Of a stretch of DNA of 40,972 nt, positions 32,893 to 40,972 are shown piece after piece. The notes under the pieces are model-generated. The model saw only the letters and a program-made list of their open reading frames with translations, was not told the DNA's origin and searched no databases. The first letter of the stretch is position 1, and each line of letters begins with the position of its first letter. Source of the DNA: Saprospiraceae bacterium (lineage in GTDB: Bacteria > Bacteroidota > Bacteroidia > Chitinophagales > Saprospiraceae). Location of the stretch: the NCBI GenBank assembly GCA_020631235.1, contig JAHDHQ010000033.1, positions 1 to 40,972 of the forward strand, in the 5' to 3' direction. The translations under genes were made by a program, and so were the position numbers.

Positions 32893-35369
32893 ACCTTCAT
32901 AAATCGTTCATATTTTACCTTTCCTGCATTGGTCTCATAAATAATAAAGTACACTCCATGAGTCCATCCTGATACATCCAAACCTTTATAAAAGTCTTGA
33001 AGATTATATTCACCCATAAAGACACCTTGCGTATCAAATATCTTGATGCTGGAAAGGATTTCTTCTTCATCATTCCATTGCATATGTACGACATCAGCAG
33101 TTGGATTGGGGTAGACATTGGCCAAAACAAAATCCTTGTCCTCTGTAGATACTACCGGATCCAACTGGCTTTCAAACATAGATCTACCATAACTAGCCGC
33201 TAATAATTTCCGACTTGGAGGATGGAGACTTAAATCAGTGATAGCTACATTAGGCATATCTTCCGCTAATAAGTCCCAAGTGTCGTCTTCTAAGGCAAAT
33301 ACACCGATATCAGTAGCTGCATATACAGTGCCCTCGATGTCTGGATCTAAGACTAAGTCGTTAACGGGAACGGTGATCAAATTGTAATTGATGTTTTCCC
33401 AACTTTGCCCTAAATCTCTAGATCGATAAATATTACCATCACCACTTCCATATCTATAACCAGATAGACTTACGTAAATCGTTTGGTCATCGAATGGATC
33501 AGTAGCCACACTTGTTACCCAAGCAAGCGGTAAACTGTCTGATATTTTAGTCCAAGATCCTCCATCGTCGGTACTCAACCAAACGTTCCCGTCATCTGTC
33601 CCCACCATTAATAATCCAGGCTGAATTGGTGATTCTGAAATGGAGCTAATGGTTCCATAAACTAAATTGCCATTATCTTCTCCATTGGACAAATCATCAC
33701 TAATGGCTTGCCAACTGTTAGCAGAACTTACTGACTTATATAGCCGCTGAGTACCAAAATATAAATGTGATGAATTGTGGGGAGACAAAATGTAAGGGGT
33801 GTTCCAGTTATAACGATCAGCATTGGATAAACCATTATCTGCTGCATTAAAATTAAAACCTCCATCCGTAGATTTGGCAATGTTGCCATATTGATACTCG
33901 GCATAAATGGTTGTGGGATTATCAGGGTCGACCTTAACTACAAATCCATCGCCAAAATAAATGAGTGACCAGTTTTGAGGCCCAAAGAATGTGCGCAAGG
34001 TGCCATTATCCTGTGTTCCACCGTATACCTTGGATGGATCGGTATAATCATATTCGCAGGTGTAAAATTGGATGGTAGGGATGTCACTCATCAGATTGTA
34101 GTTTTCCCCGCCGTCGAAAGAAATATAAGCGCCACCATCATTTCCATTAAGGACAAGATCGGAATCCATTGGATGTATAAAATAGGCGTGTTGGTCCACA
34201 TGTACTCCCTCAAAAGTATCAAACCAGCTATCCCCACCATTGGTACTTTTAGATGGTTCGAAACCGACGTAATATACCGTCTGATCATCATTAGGGTCTA
34301 TGCTTATTTTCCCGAACCACCACATAAAGGAAGCGGAATTTAAATTATTCAAACTTTTGGCTTGCCAGCTGTCACCTCCATCCTCGGTACGGAAAATGCC
34401 TTCTTGATTTCCAAATCGATCTGCATAATTTAACATGAGTACATCTGGATTCGAGGCAGAGATGGCGATGCCGATGCGCCCTTTACTATTTGGAGAAGTC
34501 GGCAATCCATTCGTTAATTCTGTCCAGTTAATGCCACCATCTACTGATTTGTACACACCACAATGTTCCCCTCCGTAATCTCGATATTGAGGCCTTCTAA
34601 CTCGTTGCCACATACATGCATATATAATGTCCGGATCATCAGGATGCATAGCCAAGTCGATGGCGCCAGTCATTTCGTTTATATATAAAACCTGCTCCCA
34701 AGAAATACCTCCATCCATCGTTTTGTAAACACCTCTTTCTTGATTGTTGCCAAAGAGGCTACCCATGGCTGCAACATAAACAATATCTGGATTTTCTGGA
34801 TGCACGGACACTTTTCCTATAGAACCGACCTGCTCCAGACCAAGATGTAACCAACTATTACCTGCATCGGTACTCTTGTAAATACCTACTCCATCATAAG
34901 CTAATGATCCTCCACCAGCATTGGCTTCTCCAGTTCCTGCGTACAGAATATTTGGATTACTTCTAGCTATATCTAAATCACCCATACTAAGGGTCATTGC
35001 GTCATCAAAGATAGCTTCCCAAGAACCTCCTTGATCATAGGATTTGAAGATACCTCCTGAGGCCGAAACTAAATATATTGTGTTTAAATCATCTGTGGGC
35101 ATTTCCAAGTCTACAATTCTGCCTTGAATATTAGTAGGTCCAAGATTGACCCATGGCTGAGATCTTTGTTGACCATTATTTTTTAATTTCTCTCTAAATA
35201 ATAAGGCTTCCATATACTTTTGATGATCTATTTCACCGGTAGGAAAGGCTCGTTGATCATAGAGATGAGTATTTGCTTCTTTTTGTCCAATGTTGTCCAT
35301 CTTAGATGCACAGGATAAGCATAAAAATGTCATCAAAATGACGAGGAATTTATAAATAATCTGATTCAT
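32889..35369 (-). CDS. BNR/sortilin-type propeller protein with lipobox and T9SS tail
   Basis: The 826-residue protein has a lipoprotein-like signal (FLCLSCASK, Cys at about residue 20). Many BNR/sortilin-type blades span about 60-735, recognisable by repeated GGxSW and DGG motifs (KSYDQGGSWEAIFDD, KSTDAGNSWLHLG, KTMDGGISWEQVL, STDDGGSWTKI). The type A sorting domain runs about 754-826 (VYPNPTADVVHMQWND, ending YERFMKV). Such large propellers bind surface polymers or mark secreted hydrolases; no catalytic residue is evident. Lipid anchoring and T9SS sorting are not normally expected in one protein. It is divergent from the 989-residue regulator (134-base spacer). Confidence 0.85.
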   Translation of the reverse strand: MNQIIYKFLVILMTFLCLSCASKMDNIGQKEANTHLYDQRAFPTGEIDHQKYMEALLFREKLKNNGQQRSQPWVNLGPTNIQGRIVDLEMPTDDLNTIYLVSASGGIFKSYDQGGSWEAIFDDAMTLSMGDLDIARSNPNILYAGTGEANAGGGSLAYDGVGIYKSTDAGNSWLHLGLEQVGSIGKVSVHPENPDIVYVAAMGSLFGNNQERGVYKTMDGGISWEQVLYINEMTGAIDLAMHPDDPDIIYACMWQRVRRPQYRDYGGEHCGVYKSVDGGINWTELTNGLPTSPNSKGRIGIAISASNPDVLMLNYADRFGNQEGIFRTEDGGDSWQAKSLNNLNSASFMWWFGKISIDPNDDQTVYYVGFEPSKSTNGGDSWFDTFEGVHVDQHAYFIHPMDSDLVLNGNDGGAYISFDGGENYNLMSDIPTIQFYTCEYDYTDPSKVYGGTQDNGTLRTFFGPQNWSLIYFGDGFVVKVDPDNPTTIYAEYQYGNIAKSTDGGFNFNAADNGLSNADRYNWNTPYILSPHNSSHLYFGTQRLYKSVSSANSWQAISDDLSNGEDNGNLVYGTISSISESPIQPGLLMVGTDDGNVWLSTDDGGSWTKISDSLPLAWVTSVATDPFDDQTIYVSLSGYRYGSGDGNIYRSRDLGQSWENINYNLITVPVNDLVLDPDIEGTVYAATDIGVFALEDDTWDLLAEDMPNVAITDLSLHPPSRKLLAASYGRSMFESQLDPVVSTEDKDFVLANVYPNPTADVVHMQWNDEEEILSSIKIFDTQGVFMGEYNLQDFYKGLDVSGWTHGVYFIIYETNAGKVKYERFMKV

Positions 35370-35503
35370 ATTTAGGCTTGAAAATTGCTGTTGTTATTTA
35401 AGATAAAGCAAATTAAAGGATACTTATTAATATGCTCAATGGATTATGTATTTATTAATAAAAGACATAAATTTTAAAGTCTATAATTGGATTTCTTTTT
35501 GAT

Positions 35504-38473
35504 ATGAAGCAAGTTTTAGTCATATTTTTATTGTTGCAGTGTTTGGGCAGTGTAGCACAAAAGAAAGAAATAGTTTTTGATCATTTGACCATCAAGGATG
35601 GTTTAGCGCATAATTCAGTTTTGTCAATGGTCCAAGATCGCTATGGTTATTTATGGATTGGTACACAAAACGGGCTTAATAAATATGACGGAGTAGACTT
35701 TAGTCTATTTAAAACACAAAATGCAAATCCCAATTCCAGTTTATTTAAAGGCAAACAAATCGTTTCACTCTTTGAAGATAGTATTGGAAACTTATGGGTT
35801 GGTACCGCAAATCATGGCTTGAATATCAAATGGAATGGAACGGATTACTTTGAAAATATCACATTGGACAGCTTAATAAATGAGCAATCAACTGTCGAAA
35901 TAACTTCCATCAATGAAGATCATAAAGGTCATATCTGGATATGTACTTCTGGTCATGGTGTCATAAGATATCACATAGAAACAAAGCAGACCACTCATTT
36001 AACAAATGCAAACAGTGGACTCAGTAATGATTACACCTTCGATATGAAAATGGTGTTGGATAAAGTATATATTGCCACAGCAGGAAAGGGATTAAATGTT
36101 CTAGAAGGAGATACTTTTAAGCAGAGATATACTGAAATCCCCAATACACCATCCATGGATGGTTTTCGTAAAAAGCTCTTACTCGATAATCAAACTTTAT
36201 ATGTTGCTTCTGAAGGATCAGGTTTGTATTCCATACACTTGAAAACTGAGGATATCCAGCATTATTCTAGTGATACCAAAGGGGCTAGGCTTTCATCGCA
36301 CCTTGTCAGGGATGTTATAAAAGATCAGCATGGAAGTATCCTGATTGCAACTGATGGTGGAGGCTTAAATGTTCTTGATCCGAAAACAAACACGGTTTAT
36401 CATTATGATAATTCCAGGTATATCGACTATTCACTAAATAGCAATGCACTACTATGTCTCTTAAAAGATAAGAATGAATCGATATGGATAGGAACATTTA
36501 ATGGCGGTGTTAATCTAATACAAGCCAAAGGCAATAGGATCAAGTATATTAAAGCTGCCATGGATCAGCACTCCACAGTCGATCATTCTTCGGTCTTAGC
36601 TCTATTAGAAACGGAAATGGGACTTTTAATGGGAACTGATGGTGGTGGTTTAAATAAGTTGGACACAAAGAGTTATCCAACTACTTTCCAAAGTTATAAA
36701 CTGGCAACCAATGCTTCCATGGGCTTATATGGGAATGTGGTAAAAACCCTGTTTAATGATGCGCAAAATAATTTGTGGATTGGGACATTTGGTGCAGGAC
36801 TCGCAAGATATAACTATCAAGAAAAGCAATTACAGCAATTTGTATATGATCCCAATTATAGCTTAGGGATAGGAGGGAATAACATTTGGGGCATTGCTCA
36901 AAGAAGAAACCATGACATTTGGATTGCAACCATGGGTGAAGGTCTCAGTGTTTTGCCCTATGGACAAACTATCTTTAGTAAATTTAAACATGAGGCTAGT
37001 CAGCCAAATTCCTTAATTGATGATAGGGTTTCATGTATATTGGTTGATAAAAAAGACCAAGTTTGGATTGGAACTAATAATTCAGGTTTGGACAAATGGG
37101 ATGAGAAAATAAATGGTTTTATCCATTTTCAGTTTGATCCCAATAAGCCAGAATCTATAAGTTCTAATGAAATTACCTGTTTATTTGAAGATAGTAAAGG
37201 CTTTGTATGGATCGGAACTGGAGGAGGAGGACTTAACAAATGCATCAGTGAAGGCAAATTTGAAAGAATTACTGAAGAAAATGGGCTGTACTCTAATGAT
37301 GTCTTGGGTATCATAGAAGATAATGACGGATTTTTATGGTTGTCTAATTATTCCGGCATAACTAGATACAACACTCAATCAAAAAAGAGTAAGCACTTTC
37401 CAATAAACAAAAGTGCCTATGGTACGCAATTTAATCCAATGTCTATCACCAAAAATGAAGAAGGTGTCCTTTTCTTTGGTGGAATTAATGGGGCATACAG
37501 CATTGATCCTCAGGATGTCAAAAACGATTCAGTCAGTTCAAACCTCCTTTTTACCTCATTTTCCATTTTCAATAAAGAGGCCAAGCAAGGAGATGTTTAT
37601 AAAGGAAAAATAGCATTGGACAAACCTATTGAAGAAGAAGATCATATTTTCTTAGATTATACGCAAAATTCATTTTCCATTGCATTTGCTTCAGTAAATC
37701 CATCGCAGGATAACACACAAGAGTACGAATACCAACTCGAAGGTTTCGATAAAGATTGGCTGCCTATTTCGACCAATAAAGGGAAAGTCAATTATACTAA
37801 TTTAGATGCTGGTCAGTACTCTTTTCTTGTGAAAAATAGCATTGAGCAAAAACAAATATCGATTACGATAGCGGCACCTTTTTGGAGAAAGACCTGGTTT
37901 AAAATCGCTATGGGATGGCTGTTTTTAATTACTGTAGTGATGCTTTATGCATATAGTATGCAGATTACAGAAGAGAGGCATAAAAAGCAGATAAGCGAAG
38001 CAGAGAGTAAAATTTTACAACTAGAAAACAAAAATCTACAGGTAGAACTGGAATCGCAAAACTCAAAATTATTGTTCTCAACAGCGCAAATGGCTCATAA
38101 AAATGAGATTCTATCTGCTATGAAAAAAGAGCTGAAGAGTAAACAAAAAGACTCAGGCATTAATCTAAGTTCCATAGTTAGGGGCTTAGATCGTGAATTA
38201 CAAAGCGAAGATTATTGGAAAGAGTTTAATGTTTATTTTAATCAGGTTGATGGTGATTTTGTCAATAAAATAAAATCCAAACACGCATCATTAACAAAAA
38301 ACGATATTCGACTATCAGCTTTAATTAGAATTGGATTGAGCACTAATGAAATCGCTTCTATTTTAAACATTTCTATCCGGGGCGTAGAAAAAGGGAAGTA
38401 CCGATTGAAAAAACGAATTGGTTTAGAAGCTACCGAAAACTTATTAGACTACATTGTGGGTTTTAATGAATAA
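35504..38473 (+). CDS. Membrane-spanning propeller sensor with LuxR-type DNA-binding domain
   Basis: The 989-residue protein has a signal segment (1-18). A two-component-regulator-type propeller (Reg_prop) covers about 25-690 with repeated WIGTxxGGLN blades (YGYLWIGTQNGLNKYDG, SIGNLWVGTANHGLN, FVWIGTGGGGLNK). A Y_Y_Y domain lies at about 715-785 (YQLEGFDKDWLPISTNKGKV). One membrane helix sits near 800-822 (WFKIAMGWLFLITVVMLYAY), a coiled coil at about 825-885, and a C-terminal LuxR/GerE-type helix-turn-helix at 925-985 (LTKNDIRLSALIRIGLSTNE then IASILNISIRGVEKGKYRLK). There is no histidine-kinase or receiver domain, so an external signal would be passed straight to a DNA-binding domain at the membrane. 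Its likely targets are neighbouring surface-protein genes. Confidence 0.88.
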   Translation: MKQVLVIFLLLQCLGSVAQKKEIVFDHLTIKDGLAHNSVLSMVQDRYGYLWIGTQNGLNKYDGVDFSLFKTQNANPNSSLFKGKQIVSLFEDSIGNLWVGTANHGLNIKWNGTDYFENITLDSLINEQSTVEITSINEDHKGHIWICTSGHGVIRYHIETKQTTHLTNANSGLSNDYTFDMKMVLDKVYIATAGKGLNVLEGDTFKQRYTEIPNTPSMDGFRKKLLLDNQTLYVASEGSGLYSIHLKTEDIQHYSSDTKGARLSSHLVRDVIKDQHGSILIATDGGGLNVLDPKTNTVYHYDNSRYIDYSLNSNALLCLLKDKNESIWIGTFNGGVNLIQAKGNRIKYIKAAMDQHSTVDHSSVLALLETEMGLLMGTDGGGLNKLDTKSYPTTFQSYKLATNASMGLYGNVVKTLFNDAQNNLWIGTFGAGLARYNYQEKQLQQFVYDPNYSLGIGGNNIWGIAQRRNHDIWIATMGEGLSVLPYGQTIFSKFKHEASQPNSLIDDRVSCILVDKKDQVWIGTNNSGLDKWDEKINGFIHFQFDPNKPESISSNEITCLFEDSKGFVWIGTGGGGLNKCISEGKFERITEENGLYSNDVLGIIEDNDGFLWLSNYSGITRYNTQSKKSKHFPINKSAYGTQFNPMSITKNEEGVLFFGGINGAYSIDPQDVKNDSVSSNLLFTSFSIFNKEAKQGDVYKGKIALDKPIEEEDHIFLDYTQNSFSIAFASVNPSQDNTQEYEYQLEGFDKDWLPISTNKGKVNYTNLDAGQYSFLVKNSIEQKQISITIAAPFWRKTWFKIAMGWLFLITVVMLYAYSMQITEERHKKQISEAESKILQLENKNLQVELESQNSKLLFSTAQMAHKNEILSAMKKELKSKQKDSGINLSSIVRGLDRELQSEDYWKEFNVYFNQVDGDFVNKIKSKHASLTKNDIRLSALIRIGLSTNEIASILNISIRGVEKGKYRLKKRIGLEATENLLDYIVGFNE

Positions 38474-38781
38474 CATTTATTAACAAGTCGTATATATTAT
38501 TTTCTGGTAAAAAATAGAAATTAGTCTTTAAAAATTAGCGAAGACCTGATTTTTATCGGGCTTTCAGACTGCCTATGCATTTTTTTTATTATATGTATAA
38601 ATGCTTGAATAATAGCAACTGTCGTAGGTTTGTCGTAGTACATATTTATTTTTTTTGTTTTGTTCTGGTATCTTTATGTTTAATTGAAAGCATTAAAGAC
38701 TTAAACAAAATCTTTTTGCTTTTAATGTGATTATTAATTAGGCGAAATAAAATTTAAGTTTTTTAAATAACCAATACTCTC
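38474..38781. other. Intergenic region before the large surface-protein gene
   Basis: About 308 AT-rich bases separate the regulator from the large secreted-protein gene on the same strand. A weak hairpin, CCTGAT-TTTT-ATCGGG at 38545-38560 (one G-T pair), is followed by CTTTC and could end the regulator transcript. The promoter of the downstream gene should lie in the remaining 220 bases, but I cannot fix it. Confidence 0.4.
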
Positions 38782-40972
38782 ATGAAATTCAATCTCAATT
38801 GGCTAGCTCGTGCTACGAGCTTAGTTTGCTTGTTGTTACTTTTTGGAACTACAAAAGAAAATCTCAACGCTCAATGCGTCATAGAGGATTTTGTTACGAC
38901 GATCGATGGTGCTGCTCCAGCAGCTGTGTGTCAAGGTGATCAAATAGAACTATGCTTAGAAACCAATACATTGCCTCCGTCAGGAAACATTGCCTGGGAG
39001 GTATCAGATGATGGTGGTGCTAGTTTCACTAATATTTCGAATGCACCGATTGCATTAACCTTTGACCCTGCGGACCCATACGTAAGTTTTATGAACGTAT
39101 TCGAATTGCCGGCAAATGGAGGTGCTTATCAATTTGGTGTGCCAGGTTGGGCGCCAGCTGACCTTACTGCTACAGTGGCAGGTGATGAGCTTTGCTTACA
39201 AGCTGCTCCGATGCCAGATCCAAATTGCTACTGGTATCAAGGTCCATGTGCTCCAGACCCAGGGGCACCAGGAGTAGCTGGTAACAAGTGGATGGAAGCT
39301 AGTTATTATCAAGAAGATTTATCTGGAATGTTTGCGACTAAAACGATGAGTTTTACAGTGGAAGTGACTTCAAACAGTTTAAGCTGTGGTCATACATCAA
39401 GGATATATATAAGAGAATGGGCTCCAGGTTTCCCATTTCCTCCGATTGCAGAAAGTTTTACTGAGTTGACGGGACCTGGTAAGTTTACCGTGACTTTACC
39501 AATCGGTGCAACAGGTGGACCTATTCAATGGGGATTTCAAACAACTGGACCTAATGTTTGGCCAACTGACGTAGATGGATGTGGGTCAATAAAAATTGCA
39601 GGATGTGAGCCTGATTTGTGTGCCACGTTTGATGTTCCGGAAGACGATTGTGGAACTGTAGACGAGTATCAATTCAGAGCAGTGATTACACCTTATCAGT
39701 GTATGCCTGGTTGTGTAGCTCCAAATGAAGATGGTATATCTGAGCCAATGGTTGCACCGCTATCATGTCCTATGGAGAATTTCATGACCACTGTAAACTG
39801 GGAAGAAGGGCCTATCGGAGTTTGTGCTGGCGATATGATTGAACTGTGTTTTGAAGGCGAAGATTTACCAGGTGGCGGTGATGTAATTTGGGAAGTTTCT
39901 GAAGGTGGCGGTGATTTTACGCCGATAGCGACTTTGCCTATTTCATTAACCTTAGATCCAGCAGCAACCTGGATTAGTTTTATGAATGTTTTTGATTTGC
40001 CTGCCAATGGTGGCGCTTACCAATTTGGAGTACCAGGTTGGGCGCCAGCTGATTTAACGGCTAACTTAGTAGGCGATGAATTATGTATACAGGCGGCACC
40101 AATGCCGGATCCAAATTGCTATTGGTATCAAGGTCCATGTGGTCCTCCGACAGATCCAGGAGGACCTGGAGTGCCAGGTAATAAAATAATGGAAGCCAGT
40201 TTTTATCAAGAAGATATAAGTGGACAGTATGCTAACACGACCATGAACTTTACCGTTGAGATTACGGATAACGACATGAGTTGTGGGCATACAACTAATC
40301 TATATATCACAGAATGGGCACCAGGATTTCCATTTCCTCCAATTGCTCAAGCACTAACACCAATCACTGGACCTGGTATATATACTGTAAGTTTGCCAAT
40401 TGGCGCAACAGGTGGACCGGTACAATGGGGTTTCCAAACTACTGGACCGAATGTTTGGCCGACAGATGTAGCAGGATGTGGTTCTATTAAAGCGGTTCCA
40501 GTTGCAGATTTCTGTACGACTTTTGAAATACCTGCCGGCACAACTGAAGGAGTATATATATTCCAAGCAGTGGTTGATCCTTTTAATGAAGCAGGTTGTT
40601 CTTCAGATGACCCAGAGAGTATTGACGGAATTACTGATCCGATCTTTGTAGTGGTTAATCAGGGTATTACGATGAATTGTAATGACCATATTAATGTGTC
40701 AGTCGATTCTATGTGTCAATTAGGCATAAACGCGAGTATGGTTTTAGAAGGTGAACCAACAGAATATTTTGGCCTTGATGCTGATCAATTTGTGGATGCC
40801 TTTTACATAGTAGATTTACATTATAATGGTGAGCTAATTGACCAGTCAAATTTAAAACCTTATTTAGGGAAAACACTTGAGTATTCTGTTTCAGATGCTT
40901 GTAGCGGAACCAGCTGTTGGGGAACAGTGTTAATCGAAGATAAGATGGCACCTGTTGTCACCTGTGAGGACA
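38782..40972 (+). CDS. Large secreted Cys-rich repeat protein (partial, runs off the window)
   Basis: An uninterrupted frame of 730 codons runs from ATG 38782 to the window end with no stop. The signal peptide is MKFNLNWLARATSLVCLLLL plus GTTKENLNAQ. Two copies of a Cys-rich module of about 240 residues follow at about 49-286 and 347-585 (see repeat). Landmarks shared by both are PANGGAYQFGVPGWAPADLT, AAPMPDPNCYWYQGPC, EWAPGFPFPPIA and QWGFQTTGPNVWPTDV. After the second copy comes a segment of the type found in large Bacteroidota adhesins (NCNDHINVSVDSMCQLGINA, VSDACSGTSCWGTVLIEDKM), resembling the HYR/cell-surface repeats that precede a gliding-motility-type C-terminus. The C-terminus is outside the window. 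Probably a T9SS-exported surface protein; family of the module not recognised. Confidence 0.75.
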   Translation, partial: MKFNLNWLARATSLVCLLLLFGTTKENLNAQCVIEDFVTTIDGAAPAAVCQGDQIELCLETNTLPPSGNIAWEVSDDGGASFTNISNAPIALTFDPADPYVSFMNVFELPANGGAYQFGVPGWAPADLTATVAGDELCLQAAPMPDPNCYWYQGPCAPDPGAPGVAGNKWMEASYYQEDLSGMFATKTMSFTVEVTSNSLSCGHTSRIYIREWAPGFPFPPIAESFTELTGPGKFTVTLPIGATGGPIQWGFQTTGPNVWPTDVDGCGSIKIAGCEPDLCATFDVPEDDCGTVDEYQFRAVITPYQCMPGCVAPNEDGISEPMVAPLSCPMENFMTTVNWEEGPIGVCAGDMIELCFEGEDLPGGGDVIWEVSEGGGDFTPIATLPISLTLDPAATWISFMNVFDLPANGGAYQFGVPGWAPADLTANLVGDELCIQAAPMPDPNCYWYQGPCGPPTDPGGPGVPGNKIMEASFYQEDISGQYANTTMNFTVEITDNDMSCGHTTNLYITEWAPGFPFPPIAQALTPITGPGIYTVSLPIGATGGPVQWGFQTTGPNVWPTDVAGCGSIKAVPVADFCTTFEIPAGTTEGVYIFQAVVDPFNEAGCSSDDPESIDGITDPIFVVVNQGITMNCNDHINVSVDSMCQLGINASMVLEGEPTEYFGLDADQFVDAFYIVDLHYNGELIDQSNLKPYLGKTLEYSVSDACSGTSCWGTVLIEDKMAPVVTCED
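38926..40536 (+). repeat. Internal duplication of a ~240-residue module
   Basis: Copy 1 spans about 38926-39639 and copy 2 about 39820-40536. The offset is 894 bases at both ends and 891 bases in the middle (gcttatcaatttgg at 39124 versus gcttaccaatttgg at 40015), so one codon has been gained or lost. Long stretches are identical in protein, while the DNA differs mostly at third positions. The linker between the copies is of another sequence type. Confidence 0.85.

Noticed and set aside
1-40972. tRNA, rRNA, insertion sequence or phage genes
   Set aside because: I saw no cloverleaf, rRNA-like sequence, transposase or integrase motif on either strand.

Overview
The window is AT-rich chromosomal DNA from a Bacteroidota bacterium, most likely a Saprospiria/Lewinella-like or related environmental lineage. 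The basis is the protein content: at least six secreted proteins end in a type IX secretion system (T9SS) type A sorting domain with an xYPNP or xFPNP entry, and a seventh has a similar ending. There are also SprB-like and MopE-like repeats, DUF1800/DUF1501 partners, a two-component-regulator-type propeller sensor, an ExbB-ExbD-ExbD set, and almost no Shine-Dalgarno sequences. I saw no tRNA, rRNA, CRISPR array, transposase or integrase.

Layout. 0.4-7.1 kb (minus): a tight operon DUF1800 > DUF1501 (Tat signal) > discoidin-like/SprB/MopE/T9SS surface protein > NTF2-like secreted protein, followed by a predicted outer-membrane barrel. 7.4-8.2 kb (minus): a T9SS cargo protein with a TTG start. 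8.5-10.6 kb (plus): an NfeD-like/flotillin pair ending in a clear terminator. 10.7-16.4 kb: a secreted alkaline-phosphatase-superfamily phosphodiesterase with a LamG-like domain, an FGE/SUMF1-type gene interrupted by an in-frame TGA, an ASST-type arylsulfotransferase, and a secreted protein with a TonB-C-like domain. 16.8-22.3 kb (minus): an unrecognised helical protein, a T9SS propeller-like protein, and a 948-residue Omp28-like T9SS protein. 22.5-25.4 kb (plus): a PD40 propeller protein, then exbB-exbD-exbD. 25.4-29.3 kb: small lipoproteins and barrels, an S33-type hydrolase lipoprotein, a frameshifted barrel gene and another T9SS protein. 29.5-31.9 kb (minus): ECF sigma factor > anti-sigma factor > acidic coiled-coil/barrel protein. 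32.1-32.9 kb (plus): a tonB-type energy transducer. 32.9-35.4 kb (minus): a BNR-repeat protein with both a lipobox and a T9SS tail. 35.5-38.5 kb (plus): a 989-residue membrane-spanning propeller regulator ending in a LuxR-type helix-turn-helix. 38.8 kb to the end (plus): the first 730 codons of a large secreted Cys-rich protein with an internal duplication of about 240 residues.

How it fits together. This is an envelope- and secretion-oriented region. The Exb/TonB genes would energise outer-membrane transport. The sigma/anti-sigma/barrel operon looks like an envelope-sensing circuit, and the propeller-LuxR protein is a kinase-less membrane regulator sitting between two surface-protein genes. 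The T9SS machinery itself is not in the window. Two genes (SUMF1-type at 12754-13662, barrel at 27639-28131) are disrupted by single events, and their homologous-looking sequence continues past the lesion. These may be real pseudogenes or sequence errors. All functional statements come from motif reading by eye; no database search was run.
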